A DNA stretch of 64,000 nucleotides from Methylobacterium iners (GTDB taxonomy: Bacteria; Pseudomonadota; Alphaproteobacteria; Rhizobiales; Beijerinckiaceae): positions 1 through 64,000 of the forward strand of contig NZ_BPQP01000022.1 of assembly GCF_022179305.1 (NCBI RefSeq), written 5' to 3'. The notes under the pieces are model-generated. The model ran no database searches. It had not been told where the DNA came from and saw only the letters and a list, made by a program, of their open reading frames with translations. Below are positions 36,781 through 46,434 of the stretch, in pieces (the stretch's first letter is position 1; each line of letters begins with the position of its first letter). Both the position numbers and the translations under genes were made by a program.

Positions 36781-38313
36781 TCAGAGCGGGATGTTGTCGT
36801 GCTTCTTCCAGGGCTGCTCCATCTCCTTGGTGCGCAGCATGCCGAGCGCCCGGGCGATGCGCTTGCGGGTCGAGTGGGGCATGATCACCTCGTCGATGTA
36901 GCCGCGCTCCGCCGCGACGAAGGGCGAGAGGAACCGGTCCTCGTACTCCGCCGTGCGCCCGGCGATCTTCTCCGCATCCCCGATCTCGCTGCGGAAAATG
37001 ATCTCGACGGCTCCCTTCGCGCCCATCACGGCGATCTGGGCGGTGGGCCAGGCGTAGTTCAGGTCGGCGCCGACATGCTTCGAGGCCATGACGTCGTAGG
37101 CGCCGCCGAAGGCTTTGCGCGTGATGATGGTGACGAGCGGCACCGTCGCCTGGCTGTAGGCGAAGAGCAGCTTCGCCCCGTGCTTGATGAGGCCGCCATA
37201 TTCCTGGGCCGTTCCCGGCAGGAAGCCAGGCACGTCGACGAAGGTGACGATCGGGATCGCGAAGGCGTCGCAGAAGCGGACGAAACGGGCGGCCTTGCGG
37301 GAGGCGTCGGAATCGAGCACGCCGGCCAGCACCATCGGCTGGTTCGCGACGAAGCCGACGGTGCGGCCCTCGATGCGGCCGAACCCGGTCATGATGTTGC
37401 GGGCGTAGGTGGCCTGGATCTCGAAGAAATCGCCCTCGTCGACGACCCGGCGGATCAATTCACCCATGTCGTAGGGCTTGTTCGGGTTGTCGGGGATGAG
37501 GGTGTCGAGGCTCATGTCGAGCCGGTTCACGTCGTCGAAGCTCTCGATCTCCGGCACGCCCTCGATGTTGTTGGCCGGCAGGAAGTCCATCAGGCGGCGG
37601 ATCTGCAGGATCGCCTCGACGTCGTTCTCGAAGGAGCCGTCGGCGATCGAGGACTTGGTGGTGTGGACCTTGGCGCCGCCGAGCTCCTCCGCCGTCACGA
37701 CCTCGTTGGTGACGGTCTTCACGACGTCGGGACCGGTCACGAACATGTAGCTCGTGTCGCGGACCATGAAGATGAAGTCGGTCATGGCCGGCGAGTAGAC
37801 GTCGCCGCCGGCGCAAGGACCCATGATGACGGAGATCTGCGGGATGACGCCCGAGGCCGCGACGTTGCGCTTGAAGACCTCGCCGTAGCCGCCGAGCGCC
37901 GCCACGCCCTCCTGGATGCGGGCGCCGCCGGCATCGAAGATGCCGATGATCGGCGCGCGCATCTTCAGCGCCATGTCCTGCACCTTGACGATCTTCTGGG
38001 CGTGCGCCTCCGAGAGCGAGCCGCCGAACACTGTGAAGTCCTTCGAGAACAGGAAGACCGTGCGGCCGTTGATCGTGCCCCAGCCGGTGACGACGCCGTC
38101 GCCGGGGATCTTCTGCTTCTCCATCCCGAAATCGGAGGAGCGGTGCTGCACGAACATATCGAATTCCTCGAACGACCCGTGGTCGAGGAGGAGTTCGATG
38201 CGCTCGCGGGCCGTCAGCTTGCCGCGCTTGTGCTGCGCCACCACGCGGTTCTCGCCGCCGCCGAGGCGCGCCTGGGCGCGCCGCTCCTCGAGCTTCTCGA
38301 GAATGTCCTTCAT
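36781..38313 (-). CDS. pccB: Propionyl-CoA carboxylase beta chain
   Basis: Carboxyltransferase subunit of 510 residues. It moves a carboxyl group from biotin to propionyl-CoA, giving methylmalonyl-CoA. The opening [20 protein letters not shown] is typical, and so are [53 protein letters not shown] and [16 protein letters not shown] (the N- and C-terminal crotonase-like halves). Its product feeds methylmalonyl-CoA mutase, whose small subunit is encoded at 27632. The alpha (biotin) subunit is not in this window. Confidence 0.95.
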   Translation of the reverse strand: MKDILEKLEERRAQARLGGGENRVVAQHKRGKLTARERIELLLDHGSFEEFDMFVQHRSSDFGMEKQKIPGDGVVTGWGTINGRTVFLFSKDFTVFGGSLSEAHAQKIVKVQDMALKMRAPIIGIFDAGGARIQEGVAALGGYGEVFKRNVAASGVIPQISVIMGPCAGGDVYSPAMTDFIFMVRDTSYMFVTGPDVVKTVTNEVVTAEELGGAKVHTTKSSIADGSFENDVEAILQIRRLMDFLPANNIEGVPEIESFDDVNRLDMSLDTLIPDNPNKPYDMGELIRRVVDEGDFFEIQATYARNIMTGFGRIEGRTVGFVANQPMVLAGVLDSDASRKAARFVRFCDAFAIPIVTFVDVPGFLPGTAQEYGGLIKHGAKLLFAYSQATVPLVTIITRKAFGGAYDVMASKHVGADLNYAWPTAQIAVMGAKGAVEIIFRSEIGDAEKIAGRTAEYEDRFLSPFVAAERGYIDEVIMPHSTRKRIARALGMLRTKEMEQPWKKHDNIPL

Positions 38314-38423
38314 GCTGATCGGGCCTCGACGCTGGAGCGATGCCGCCGAAGGGGTTTAGGCTTGGCGGTAGGGGTCGAAAAGCGCCTTAGCACGCGCGCC
38401 GGGACGCGAAAACGATTTTGAGA

Positions 38424-38975
38424 TCACGCGGCCCGCGCCAGCCGGATGTCGACCTCGCGGTCGACGTAGTCCCATTCCCGGGTGGCCCTGAGCCGATCCA
38501 CCAAGGCGTCGAAGGCCGGCGCGTCCTCCGGCGCGTATTCGAACCAGGTCAGGAAATCGAAGGGCTCGCCGAGGTCGCGGCCGTGGTGGAGGCGCCGCGC
38601 GATGGCGGGCAGGTAATCGAGGCCGATTGCGGTATGGTGCGAGGTCTCCTCGAAGATCGCGCGCCGCTCGTCCTGCGCCAGGCCCCACCAGGCCGCGTTC
38701 TTGCGGATCGGGATCAGGGCCGCGAGGGTGGCCTGCGGTCGGGCGAGACCCTGCTGGACGGCCCGTAGCGCCTCCCCTTCCGCCTTGGTCGCGTAGCGGA
38801 TGTTGCTGATGAGGCCGCGCAAGACCCAGGCCGGCGAGAGGATCGCCGCGTCGCGCGGCTCCTCGACCATGTCGAGGCTCTCGACGGTAGGAAGACCTTC
38901 GCCCCGGACGGTTCGGCTCCCGAGGACCCGCCATGCGCCGCCGCGGCCTCCGGCGAAGGCAAAGATATCGACCAT
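38424..38975 (-). CDS. Chlorite dismutase-like family protein
   Basis: Protein of 183 residues starting MVDIFAFAGGRGGAWRVLGS. The helical half contains RNAAWWGLAQDERRAIFEET, then IARRLHHGRDLGEPFDFLTW and FEYAPEDAPAFDALVDRLRA. That is the chlorite dismutase/HemQ-type fold, with a possible proximal His in RLHHGRD. Its short length and divergent N-terminus differ from true HemQ, so heme binding is uncertain. ATG 38975 is chosen; the upstream extension to 39170 is Arg/Pro-rich. It precedes pccB on the same strand by 110 bp. Confidence 0.75.
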   Translation of the reverse strand: MVDIFAFAGGRGGAWRVLGSRTVRGEGLPTVESLDMVEEPRDAAILSPAWVLRGLISNIRYATKAEGEALRAVQQGLARPQATLAALIPIRKNAAWWGLAQDERRAIFEETSHHTAIGLDYLPAIARRLHHGRDLGEPFDFLTWFEYAPEDAPAFDALVDRLRATREWDYVDREVDIRLARAA

Positions 38976-39039
38976 CCTTCGCAGCCCCCGGCACCCAACT
39001 CCCGTGTTCGGCTTGCACTTCGCGTGCCGGCCGGCCGGG

Positions 39040-39849
39040 TCACGATGCTGTGGAGCCGGAGCGTGCGATGATCCGCGCGGCGGCCTCGAACTCCGTCCAT
39101 CGCCCCGCCATCCGCGCCTCGGCCTCCTCGTCCGAGCCCCAGACCCCGGCCTGGTAGGTCTCGTCGACATGCGCGGCGGCCCAGGCCTCCTCGGGATTCA
39201 ACCGTCCGTGGAGGACGGCGAGCGCAATGAGCAGCGAACCGGTGAGAGTCGTCATGGTGTGCAGGGCGGCGAGCCGGAATGGGTCCTCGACCGCCGCGAC
39301 CGCGCCCTCGAGTGCGTGGACCGTGGCCTCCGGCTGCGTGACGTGCATCACGCCCTCGCTGAGGATGAAGCGCGCGCCGAGCGCCTCGTGCGCCCAGTCG
39401 AGGATCGGGTCCCAGGCCTTGGCCTGCGCCGCGACGAGCCGTTCCGGCGTTCCCGCCCGGTAGGCGACGAGGTCCGTGCCGGCATAGGCGGAGAGGTCCG
39501 CGACCACCGCCTCGCGCCGGTCCGCGACGCCGTCGATGGCGGTGTTGGCGAGGCGCGTCAGCGGCATCGCGGCCGGATCGATGAACTCGGCCTGCGCCCC
39601 CCATTCCGCCGCGACCGCTTCGCCGAGATCCCGGGTCGGCAGGATCAGGGGTTTGCGCGCCGGCGTGTTGGCGCCGCGCCCATCGAGGGCGAGGCGAAAG
39701 CCGCCCTCCACCTCGATGAGGCCGGCCTGCTTGTAGAAGCGCTTCGGCAGGGCCGGCCGGCCCTGGTTGCGGACCGAAGCGAGGGGATCAGCGGGTTTCG
39801 AGGCCTCGGAGGAGTCGCCGAGGAACGGGTTGTTCGGGTCTTCGCTCAT
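39040..39849 (-). CDS. ATP12-family F1-ATPase assembly chaperone
   Basis: Protein of 269 residues. The family core includes KRFYKQAGLIEVEGGFRLAL, RKPLILPTRDLGEAVAAEW, PAAMPLTRLANTAID, TDLVAYRAGTPERLVAAQ and ETYQAGVWGSDEEAEAR. In mitochondria ATP12 binds the F1 alpha subunit before assembly; alphaproteobacterial members are presumed to do likewise. The start MSEDPNNPFLGDSS is followed by a disordered stretch of about 25 residues. Leftward, downstream of the HAD gene by 56 bp. Confidence 0.9.
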   Translation of the reverse strand: MSEDPNNPFLGDSSEASKPADPLASVRNQGRPALPKRFYKQAGLIEVEGGFRLALDGRGANTPARKPLILPTRDLGEAVAAEWGAQAEFIDPAAMPLTRLANTAIDGVADRREAVVADLSAYAGTDLVAYRAGTPERLVAAQAKAWDPILDWAHEALGARFILSEGVMHVTQPEATVHALEGAVAAVEDPFRLAALHTMTTLTGSLLIALAVLHGRLNPEEAWAAAHVDETYQAGVWGSDEEAEARMAGRWTEFEAAARIIARSGSTAS

Positions 39850-39905
39850 GCCGCAGGAGATAGCGCATCGGTGCCGCCGCCGCGATGTGCGGTTCGGTCG
39901 CCCGC

Positions 39906-40574
39906 TCAGTCGGCTTCGGGAGCCGTTGGTCGCGAGAAGAGATCTCTGAGGGCGGCAGCCGATTCGACCACAGTGACCGCGCCCGCCCCGAACAGGGCCC
40001 CGGGCGGATGATAGCCCCAGCCGACGCCGATCGCCGCCGCGCCCGCGCTCACCGCCATGGCCATGTCGTAGGTGGTGTCCCCCACCATCACCGTGGTGTC
40101 CGGCCGCGCGCCCGCTTCCGTCATGGCCTGGCGCAGCATGGTCGGGTCCGGCTTGGAGGGCGCGTCGTCGGCGGTCTGCGTGGTGGCGAACCAATCCTCC
40201 CAGCCATGTGTCGCGATCAAGCGGTCGACGCCGCGGCGCGACTTGCCGGTGGCGATGCCGAGCCGCAGGTCGCCCCGCTCGCGCAGGCGCCTCAGGAGAT
40301 CGCCCATGCCGGGAAACAGGGGCTCCTCGTAGTAGGGATCGAGCCGAAGCGTGTTGAAGGCGCGCTTGTAGCTCTCGGCGAGGCTCTCGACCGGGCCGTC
40401 CTCGCCGACCAGTCGCCGGAAGGCCTGCGGCAGCGACAGGCCGACCACCGAGAGCGCCTCGGCGCGGTTCGGCGCGGCCAGCCCGTGCTCGGCGAAGGCC
40501 GCTCCTTGAGCCGCGACGATGAGGTGCTGGCTGTCGACGAGGGTGCCGTCGACGTCGAAGACGACGAGCTTCAT
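39906..40574 (-). CDS. HAD-IA family phosphatase (Gph-like)
   Basis: Protein of 222 residues. The nucleophile motif is VVFDVDGTLVDSQ (Asp 7 and 9), then LGIATGKSRRGVD (motif II/III), KPDPTMLRQAM and VMVGDTTYDMAMAVSAG (motif IV). The cap domain lies in between. The organisation matches phosphoglycolate-phosphatase-like HAD enzymes. The substrate cannot be deduced. It forms a leftward string with the ATP12 and RluA-type genes, a common Rhizobiales order. Confidence 0.88.
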   Translation of the reverse strand: MKLVVFDVDGTLVDSQHLIVAAQGAAFAEHGLAAPNRAEALSVVGLSLPQAFRRLVGEDGPVESLAESYKRAFNTLRLDPYYEEPLFPGMGDLLRRLRERGDLRLGIATGKSRRGVDRLIATHGWEDWFATTQTADDAPSKPDPTMLRQAMTEAGARPDTTVMVGDTTYDMAMAVSAGAAAIGVGWGYHPPGALFGAGAVTVVESAAALRDLFSRPTAPEAD

Positions 40575-40596
40575 GGCGTGTGCCGGTGGGGCCGCC

Positions 40597-40986
40597 TCAC
40601 GGCTGCCGGGCCGGCGGGTTCTGGGCCGATGCCGGCTGGGCCGCGCGCGGCCGCTCGTAGCCGAGCCTGCAGCGGATCAGGAACCGGCGCCGGACGCCGC
40701 CCCGGAGCCCGCGCGCCTGGGATTGGCGATTGCAGCTCGCGTAGCTGCGCCGACGGCCCGGTCCCCGGAAGGCCGTGCCCAGACGAGGCGAAGGCGCCGC
40801 CTGCGGAGCCGCCGGTGCGGGCTTCGCGGCCGCGGGCTGCGCTTGCTGGGCGGGTGGCGGCGCCTGCGGCGGAGTGGGCTGGGGCGTCTGCGCGGCCGCG
40901 ATCGGCGCCAGGGCCAGCACGAAGAGGCCGAGGAGCATGGCGCGGGCAGGTGCGGCCGGGATCGTGATCGGATGCCTGCGACGCAT
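40597..40986 (-). CDS. Small exported Pro/Ala-rich protein
   Basis: Protein of 129 residues. A basic N-terminus and hydrophobic core (PARAMLLGLFVLALAPIAAA) form a signal peptide, followed by a Pro/Gln/Ala tract (TPQPTPPQAPPPAQQAQP). A basic segment with Cys (RRRSYASCNRQSQARGLRGG, then FLIRCRLGYERPRA) comes next. Two cysteines about 20 residues apart may pair. Function unknown. It sits between the RluA-type and HAD genes. Confidence 0.6.
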   Translation of the reverse strand: MRRRHPITIPAAPARAMLLGLFVLALAPIAAAQTPQPTPPQAPPPAQQAQPAAAKPAPAAPQAAPSPRLGTAFRGPGRRRSYASCNRQSQARGLRGGVRRRFLIRCRLGYERPRAAQPASAQNPPARQP

Positions 40987-41111
40987 CGTTGCTCCAGGGC
41001 GAAGGCCGAGCCGCCGGACTCGCTCGCGCAGAGGATAAGGCATGCAGACGGAATGCCAAGGCGGCCGGTCGCGCGCCCGGCCCGGCGGGAGGGCGGCGCT
41101 TCGTCGCCCGG

Positions 41112-42503
41112 TCAAGCCTCCGGCGCCTCGACGATCGGATCGTAGCGGGAGGCGTCGAAGCCGAGCAGGTTCCAGCTCTGCGCCATGTGCGGCGGCAGCG
41201 GCGCCGTCACGTCGATGGGCTTGCCGGTTCGCGGGTGCGGGATCACGATGCGTCGGGCGAGCAGGTGCAGCCGGTTCTGGATGCCGCCGGGCAGCTCCCA
41301 GTTCTCCACGCTGAAATACTTCGGGTCGCCCACGATCGGATGGCCGATATGGGCCGCATGCGCCCGCAACTGGTGGGTCCGCCCGGTCACGGGCTTGAGC
41401 GAGAGCCAGGACAGCTTCTGCGCGGCATTGTCGACCATCGCGTAATAGGTCAGCGCGTGGGCGGCGCCCTCGTCCCCGTGCTTGGCGACGCGCATCCGCG
41501 CATCCGCGTCGGTCGGCTCCTCCTTCGCCAGGTAGGTCGAGATTCGGCCCTGGTGGACGCGGGGCACGCCGGCGGTGAGCGCCCAATAGACCTTGCGGGC
41601 CGAGCGCGAGCGAAAGCTCTTGGCGAGCGTCGCGGCCGCCAGCCTCGTCTTGGCGACGATGAGGCAGCCGGCCGTGTCCTTGTCGAGGCGGTGGACGAGG
41701 CGCGGCTTCTGGCCGTCGGGACCTGTGAGCGCTTCGAGGAGCCCGTCGACGTGGCGGACGGTGCCCGATCCGCCCTGGACGGCGAGGCCGAAGGGCTTGT
41801 TGAGCACCATCATCTCCGCGTCCTCGTAGAGGATCAGCGAGCGCAGGAAGTCGGCATCGGTGGCGTCGCGGGTCGCGCTGCGCGGACGCTCCGTCGTGGC
41901 CTCGAGCTTGAGCGGCGGCACGCGCACGCTCGATCCCGGCTCCAGCCGGTCGCTCGGCTTGGCGCGCTTGCCGTCGACCCGCAATTCGCCCTTGCGCACG
42001 ATGCTCTGCACCCGCGTGAAGGGAAGCTGCGGGAACCGGGTCGTCAGGAACCGGTCGATCCGCATCCCGGCCTCGTCCGCCTCGACGGTGAGGGTCTGGA
42101 CGCCGGAGGCAAGGGTGGCGGAGGCGGCAGCGCGCTGCTCGCGCCGGGTCGGGGGCTCCGGCTGGGGCGACGCGGCGTCGGCGGGACGCCGTGAGCGCGG
42201 CGCGATGCCGGCACCGGTGGGCGGCGCCGCCCGCGTGCGGGGCGCCCGCGCCGGCTTCTCGTCGAAGCTCTCGGGAGCGTCGTCGTTCGCCGACCGACCC
42301 GGGCGCCAGGGCGCGTGCTTCGCGGCCGCATCGCCGCGCACCTGCGCCGCCCTCTGGGCCGCATCGAGCGCGCTGGTGCGGGGTCCGGTGCGGGCGCGTT
42401 CGGGACGCTTGGTCGTGCGGGAGCGGCCCGGGCCTCCCGGGCCGGCGCCCTTGCCGGCTCCGTCTCGCCCGGATGCGCCGCGTCGTGGAGGTCTGCCAGC
42501 CAT
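41112..42503 (-). CDS. RluA-family pseudouridine synthase with S4 domain
   Basis: Protein of 463 residues. The first 135 are basic and low-complexity. An S4 RNA-binding domain lies at about 147-195 (MRIDRFLTTRFPQLPFTRVQ), then the catalytic domain with ILYEDAEMMVLNKPFGLAVQ and the catalytic Asp 274 in RLVHRLDKDTAGCL. PVTGRTHQLRAHAAHIGHPI is the late motif. Most like RluC/RluD, which modify 23S rRNA; which uridine is uncertain. The long N-terminus is unusual for E. coli homologues but common in high-GC alphaproteobacteria. Confidence 0.9.
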   Translation of the reverse strand: MAGRPPRRGASGRDGAGKGAGPGGPGRSRTTKRPERARTGPRTSALDAAQRAAQVRGDAAAKHAPWRPGRSANDDAPESFDEKPARAPRTRAAPPTGAGIAPRSRRPADAASPQPEPPTRREQRAAASATLASGVQTLTVEADEAGMRIDRFLTTRFPQLPFTRVQSIVRKGELRVDGKRAKPSDRLEPGSSVRVPPLKLEATTERPRSATRDATDADFLRSLILYEDAEMMVLNKPFGLAVQGGSGTVRHVDGLLEALTGPDGQKPRLVHRLDKDTAGCLIVAKTRLAAATLAKSFRSRSARKVYWALTAGVPRVHQGRISTYLAKEEPTDADARMRVAKHGDEGAAHALTYYAMVDNAAQKLSWLSLKPVTGRTHQLRAHAAHIGHPIVGDPKYFSVENWELPGGIQNRLHLLARRIVIPHPRTGKPIDVTAPLPPHMAQSWNLLGFDASRYDPIVEAPEA

Positions 42504-42555
42504 GGAGCGCTCGTAACACCCCGCCTCGCCTCGGCAAAGCCGGAGTTCCGTTCTC

Positions 42556-43803
42556 TCAGGCCGCGCGGCGTGCCGCCTCGATGGTGAGGCCCATGCCGAC
42601 GGAGCCGAAGGTGTCGCCCTCGACCACTCGTGCCCGCGGCAGACCGGCGACCAGGGCCTCGCGGACATGCGGCAGGCCGGTCGACCCGCCCGTGAGGAAC
42701 AGGGCGTCGATCGCCTCGCGCTTCAGGCCGGCTTGGGACAGGCAGCGGCCGATCCGCTCGGCGATGCGGCGGCTGAGCTGGTCGGTATGCGCGATCAACC
42801 CGTCCTGGGTAAAATCCGCCGCGAGGCCCGGCTCGATCCAATCGAGGGCGATCGCGCCCCTCCCCTCGCCCGAGGCGGCGATCTTGGCGTCTTCCACCTC
42901 CATCGCCAGGGAATGGCCGCGCTCGGCTTCGACAACGGTGCGAAGGCGCTCGATAAGGTCGGGCCGTTCCGCGTCCCGACGGACCTCCTCGATCTCGCGC
43001 AGGACCTTGCGCGTGTAGAGCCGGTTGATGCTCGACCAGGTGGCGAGATCGTGGAAGTAGCCGGTCGGCACGTCGAGGTCGCCGCGCCGCATCGGAGTGC
43101 CGAGGCCCAGCAGCGGCATCACGGTGCGAAGGCTCAGGCGCCGGTCGAAATCCGTGCCGCCGATGCGCACGCCGTCATTGGCGAGGATGTCCTCCGCCCG
43201 GTCGGCCCGGGCGTGCCGCTCGGGCGAGAGGCGGACGATCGAGAAGTCCGAGGTGCCGCCGCCGATATCGGCGATGAGCGCGATCTCCTCCGCGCGCACC
43301 TGCCGCTCGTAATCGAGCGCGGCGGCGATCGGCTCGAACTGGAAGGAGACATGCCTGAAGCCGATGCTGCGGGCGATCTCGCCGAGCGCCGCCTCGGCGC
43401 GGGCGTCGCCCGCCGGATCACCATCGACGAAATGGACCGGGCGTCCGTGGACCACCGTGTCGAGGCCCTGACCAGCCGTCGCCTCGGCCCGCGCCTTCAC
43501 CGCCCCGAGATACCGGGCGATGACGTCGCGGAACCGGATCCGCTCGCGCCCGACCGGCGTGGTCTCCTCGAGCAGGGGCGAGCCGAGCACGGATTTGAGG
43601 CCGCGCATCAGCCGCCCGGGCTCGCTCCCGACATAGGCCTCGATCGCGGCCCGTCCGATCAGCGAGGCCTTTCCGGGCGGGAAGAAGATGGCGCTCGGAA
43701 TCGTGAGGTGCTCACCCTCCAGGGGCATCAGTTTGGCTGAAGCAGCATCGGCGATGCCCAGGGTCGTGTTCGAGGTGCCGAAATCGAGGCCGCAGGCCGC
43801 CAT
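42556..43803 (-). CDS. YegD-like Hsp70 family protein
   Basis: Protein of 415 residues with the actin-like ATPase fold of Hsp70. Visible parts are MAACGLDFGTSNTTLGIADA (phosphate 1), IALIADIGGGTSDFSIVRL (phosphate 2) and LFLTGGSTGLPHVREAL (adenosine). The substrate-binding domain of DnaK is missing, as in E. coli YegD. Function unknown; it may be a chaperone-like ATPase or regulator. No J-domain partner is adjacent. Confidence 0.85.
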   Translation of the reverse strand: MAACGLDFGTSNTTLGIADAASAKLMPLEGEHLTIPSAIFFPPGKASLIGRAAIEAYVGSEPGRLMRGLKSVLGSPLLEETTPVGRERIRFRDVIARYLGAVKARAEATAGQGLDTVVHGRPVHFVDGDPAGDARAEAALGEIARSIGFRHVSFQFEPIAAALDYERQVRAEEIALIADIGGGTSDFSIVRLSPERHARADRAEDILANDGVRIGGTDFDRRLSLRTVMPLLGLGTPMRRGDLDVPTGYFHDLATWSSINRLYTRKVLREIEEVRRDAERPDLIERLRTVVEAERGHSLAMEVEDAKIAASGEGRGAIALDWIEPGLAADFTQDGLIAHTDQLSRRIAERIGRCLSQAGLKREAIDALFLTGGSTGLPHVREALVAGLPRARVVEGDTFGSVGMGLTIEAARRAA

Positions 43804-43878
43804 GAAGGTCTCTGGACGAGTGCCGCTCGGAGGTGGGCCGGCCGACCTACAGGCTGCGTCCCGCCGGGTCCATCGGCC

Positions 43879-44433
43879 TCACCGTCCGAAATCGCCGGTC
43901 CGGTCCGCCGCCAGCGCGGGGCTTGCCGCAAGCAGGCGGCGCCTGAGGCGGACGATGGCCTCGCGCTGAAGCTCGCTCGGCGCCGAATGCGCGCTGGCGA
44001 CCTTGGAGAGCATCTCGACGAATTGCAGTCTTTCCGGTTCGGTCAGCTGGTCGCGCAGCAGCGGCAGCAGCTCGTCGGCCACCAGGGAGAAGGGGCGGCG
44101 GGGCTCGGTGTAGCCCCAGGCCCGCTCGAACATGGTCGAGATCGCCTCCACCTCGAGCGGGTCCTCCATGAATTCCAGGATCTGCGTCTTCTCGGCGGCC
44201 GTGACGGGGCTGCCCGTGCGTACGAGCTGGATCATCAAGATCACCGCGGCGAGCCGCACGTCGCGCACGCCCCTGAGGGGCGTGCCGATGATGTCCTGCA
44301 GGGCGGATTTCGCCCGTCGCTGCAGCCCCTTCGTGTCGCGGTTGACCTCGCCGAGCGCCTGTGCGGCGCTGTGCGCCCGGATGATCCAGAAGACGATCCC
44401 GCCGATGATCCCGAGTAGCGCGATGATGACCAT
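43879..44433 (-). CDS. Membrane-anchored helical protein, TerB-like
   Basis: Protein of 184 residues. An N-terminal membrane segment (MVIIALLGIIGGIVFWIIRA) precedes a helical domain with AAVILMIQLVRTGSPVTAAE, ILEFMEDPLEVEA and ADELLPLLRDQLTEPERLQF. The alternation of helices with acidic turns resembles TerB-like domains but no metal-binding Asp cluster is clear. Function unknown. It lies between glpM-like and yegD-like genes, all leftward. Confidence 0.6.
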   Translation of the reverse strand: MVIIALLGIIGGIVFWIIRAHSAAQALGEVNRDTKGLQRRAKSALQDIIGTPLRGVRDVRLAAVILMIQLVRTGSPVTAAEKTQILEFMEDPLEVEAISTMFERAWGYTEPRRPFSLVADELLPLLRDQLTEPERLQFVEMLSKVASAHSAPSELQREAIVRLRRRLLAASPALAADRTGDFGR

Positions 44434-44521
44434 GCGGCTTGTCCTCCTCGGCCCGGAGCGTTGCACCCGGCGGACATGATAGCGTCCGGGGTGCGACCCG
44501 ACAGCCCCTGGACGGGCCGCG

Positions 44522-44851
44522 TCAGAACAAGCGTGGCCCCAGGAAGATCGCGAGAGCCACCACGAGCCAGGCCGCGAGGCCGCCCAGAATCGCCAGCCGG
44601 TGATCGGTGACGTTGCCGAGGCCGTAGGCGACGGCGAGGAACACGAGGTAGGCCGGGATCGTCTTGGCCCCGGCGAGGCAGGCCTCGCGGAAGCCTGCGG
44701 CGTCGCCCTTCGCGCCGACCGCGAGCAGCGCGATGATCGCGAAGGTCGGCGCCAGCGGCAGGATGCCGGGCAGGAAGTTGCCGCGCCGCGAGGCGAGCAC
44801 GATGGCGATTGTGACGAGGCCGCCGGCAAGCCCCTTCCAGAGGAGGTCCAA
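44522..44851 (-). CDS. GlpM-family membrane protein
   Basis: Protein of 109 residues with four hydrophobic segments. The pattern LWKGLAGGLVTIAIVLASRR, then NFLPGILPLAPTFAIIALLA and AKTIPAYLVFLAVAYGL is that of GlpM, a small membrane protein linked to alginate production in Pseudomonas. The role here is unknown. It follows rarA after 4 bp, implying a transcript shared with it. Confidence 0.8.
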   Translation of the reverse strand: MDLLWKGLAGGLVTIAIVLASRRGNFLPGILPLAPTFAIIALLAVGAKGDAAGFREACLAGAKTIPAYLVFLAVAYGLGNVTDHRLAILGGLAAWLVVALAIFLGPRLF

Positions 44852-44855
44852 TCGC

Positions 44856-46172
44856 CTATTCCTCCGCGGCGCGCCGGTCCCGGCGCAGGCGCTCCCAGGC
44901 GTCGAGGCGGTCGCGCAGCCGGTTCTCGAGGCCGCGGTCGGTCGGCGCGTAGAAGTGCTGTCGGCCTAAGCGTTCCGGCCAGTAATCCTGGCCCGAGAAG
45001 GCGTCGGGCTCGTCGTGGTCGTAGCGGTAGCCCTCGCCGTAGCCGATCTTGCGCATCAGCTTGGTCGAACCGTTGAGGATGGTGCGCGGCGGCGGGAGCG
45101 AACCGTGCTCCTTGGCGACCCGGGTCGCGGCCTTGTAGGCCTCGTAGACCGCGTTCGATTTCGGGGCGCAGGCCAGATAGATCGCGGCCTGGGCGAGCGC
45201 CAGCTCGCCTTCCGGCGAACCGAGGAAGTCGAAGGCGTCCTTGGCCGCGTTGGCGATGACGAGGGCCTGAGGGTCGGCAAGGCCGATATCCTCCACCGCC
45301 ATCCGCACCAGGCGCCGGGCGATGAAGAGGCGGTCCTCGCCGCCGTCGAGCATCCGGCAGAGGTAGTAAAGCGACGCGTCGGGGTCCGAGCCGCGCACGG
45401 TCTTATGCAGGGCGCTGATGAGGTTGTAATGGCCCTCCTGGGCCTTGTCGTAGATCGGCGCCCGGCGCTGCACGATCTCCTGCAGCGTCGCGGCGTCCAG
45501 CGTCTCGCCGGGGCGGGCCGAGCGCCAGACCTCCTCCGCCAGCGTCAGGGCGGCGCGCCCGTCGCCGTCGGCCATGCGCACGAGGATGCCGCGCGCCTCC
45601 TCGTCGAGCGGCAGCGCCGAGCCGGTCAGGGCCTCGGCGCGCGCCAGCAGCTTGGCGACCGCCGCGTCGTCGAGGGCGCGGAACAGCAGGACCCGGGCGC
45701 GGGAGAGCAGCGCCGCGTTCAGCTCGAAGGAGGGATTCTCGGTGGTGGCGCCAACCAGCGTCACCGTGCCGTCCTCCATCACCGGCAGGAAGGCGTCGAG
45801 CTGCGCCCGGTTGAACCGGTGGATCTCGTCGACGAAGAGCAGCGTGCCCTGCCCCGCCGAGCGGCGCTTCCGGGCGGCGTCGAACACCTTCCGCAGCTCG
45901 GCGATCCCGGAGAAGATCGCCGAGATCTGCTCGAAATGGTGGTCGGTCTCGTGCGCCAGCAGCCGCGCCACGGTGGTCTTGCCGGTGCCGGGCGGTCCCC
46001 AGAAGATCAGGGAGCCCAAAGCCTTGCCGCCGAGGAGCCGCGTCAGCGCACCGTCCGGACCGGTCAGCCCCTCCTGGCCGACGACGTCGGCCAGATTCTG
46101 CGGGCGCAGCCGGTCGGCGAGCGGGCGCGGGGCGTCGTTGCGCAGATCGGATGCGGCGAAGAGGTCGGACAT
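44856..46172 (-). CDS. rarA: Replication-associated recombination protein A
   Basis: AAA+ ATPase (MgsA/RarA) of 438 residues acting at stalled replication forks with SSB. Motifs are RPQNLADVVGQEGLTG, Walker A in IFWGPPGTGKTTVA, Walker B in LLFVDEIHRFNRAQ, sensor LVGATTENPSFELN and the C-terminal tetramerisation part (RMLDGGEDRLFIARRLVRMA; EHGSLPPPRTILNGSTKLM). The start MSDLFAASDLRNDAPRPL at 46172 is preferred over an upstream extension. Divergent from the sensor kinase gene. Confidence 0.95.
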   Translation of the reverse strand: MSDLFAASDLRNDAPRPLADRLRPQNLADVVGQEGLTGPDGALTRLLGGKALGSLIFWGPPGTGKTTVARLLAHETDHHFEQISAIFSGIAELRKVFDAARKRRSAGQGTLLFVDEIHRFNRAQLDAFLPVMEDGTVTLVGATTENPSFELNAALLSRARVLLFRALDDAAVAKLLARAEALTGSALPLDEEARGILVRMADGDGRAALTLAEEVWRSARPGETLDAATLQEIVQRRAPIYDKAQEGHYNLISALHKTVRGSDPDASLYYLCRMLDGGEDRLFIARRLVRMAVEDIGLADPQALVIANAAKDAFDFLGSPEGELALAQAAIYLACAPKSNAVYEAYKAATRVAKEHGSLPPPRTILNGSTKLMRKIGYGEGYRYDHDEPDAFSGQDYWPERLGRQHFYAPTDRGLENRLRDRLDAWERLRRDRRAAEE

Positions 46173-46434
46173 CGCGCCATCAAGCCGCGGACGCCGCCGC
46201 CCTGCAACCGGCAAATCCCGGCTGTCCCAAGAGCGCTGTGATCGACGCCACGATCACGCCGGCCGACCCGGACGCCGCGACGGGCGTCGGAACCCCTTCC
46301 AGGCCTGCCGCAAGTGCAGCAGTTTCCACGTCCGCATTCGCTCGAAGTGTATCCGAAATGCGCTGGCGGTGCGTATAAATTCCGTTCAAAAAGCTTGGGT
46401 GATCGCTCCAGACCGCCAGCGGAAGGACCTTACC

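Noticed and set aside
45574-46434. N-terminal extension of the sensor kinase frame
   Set aside because: It would overlap rarA on the opposite strand and encodes Arg/Ser-rich sequence; the GGAAGGA site before 46435 marks the start.
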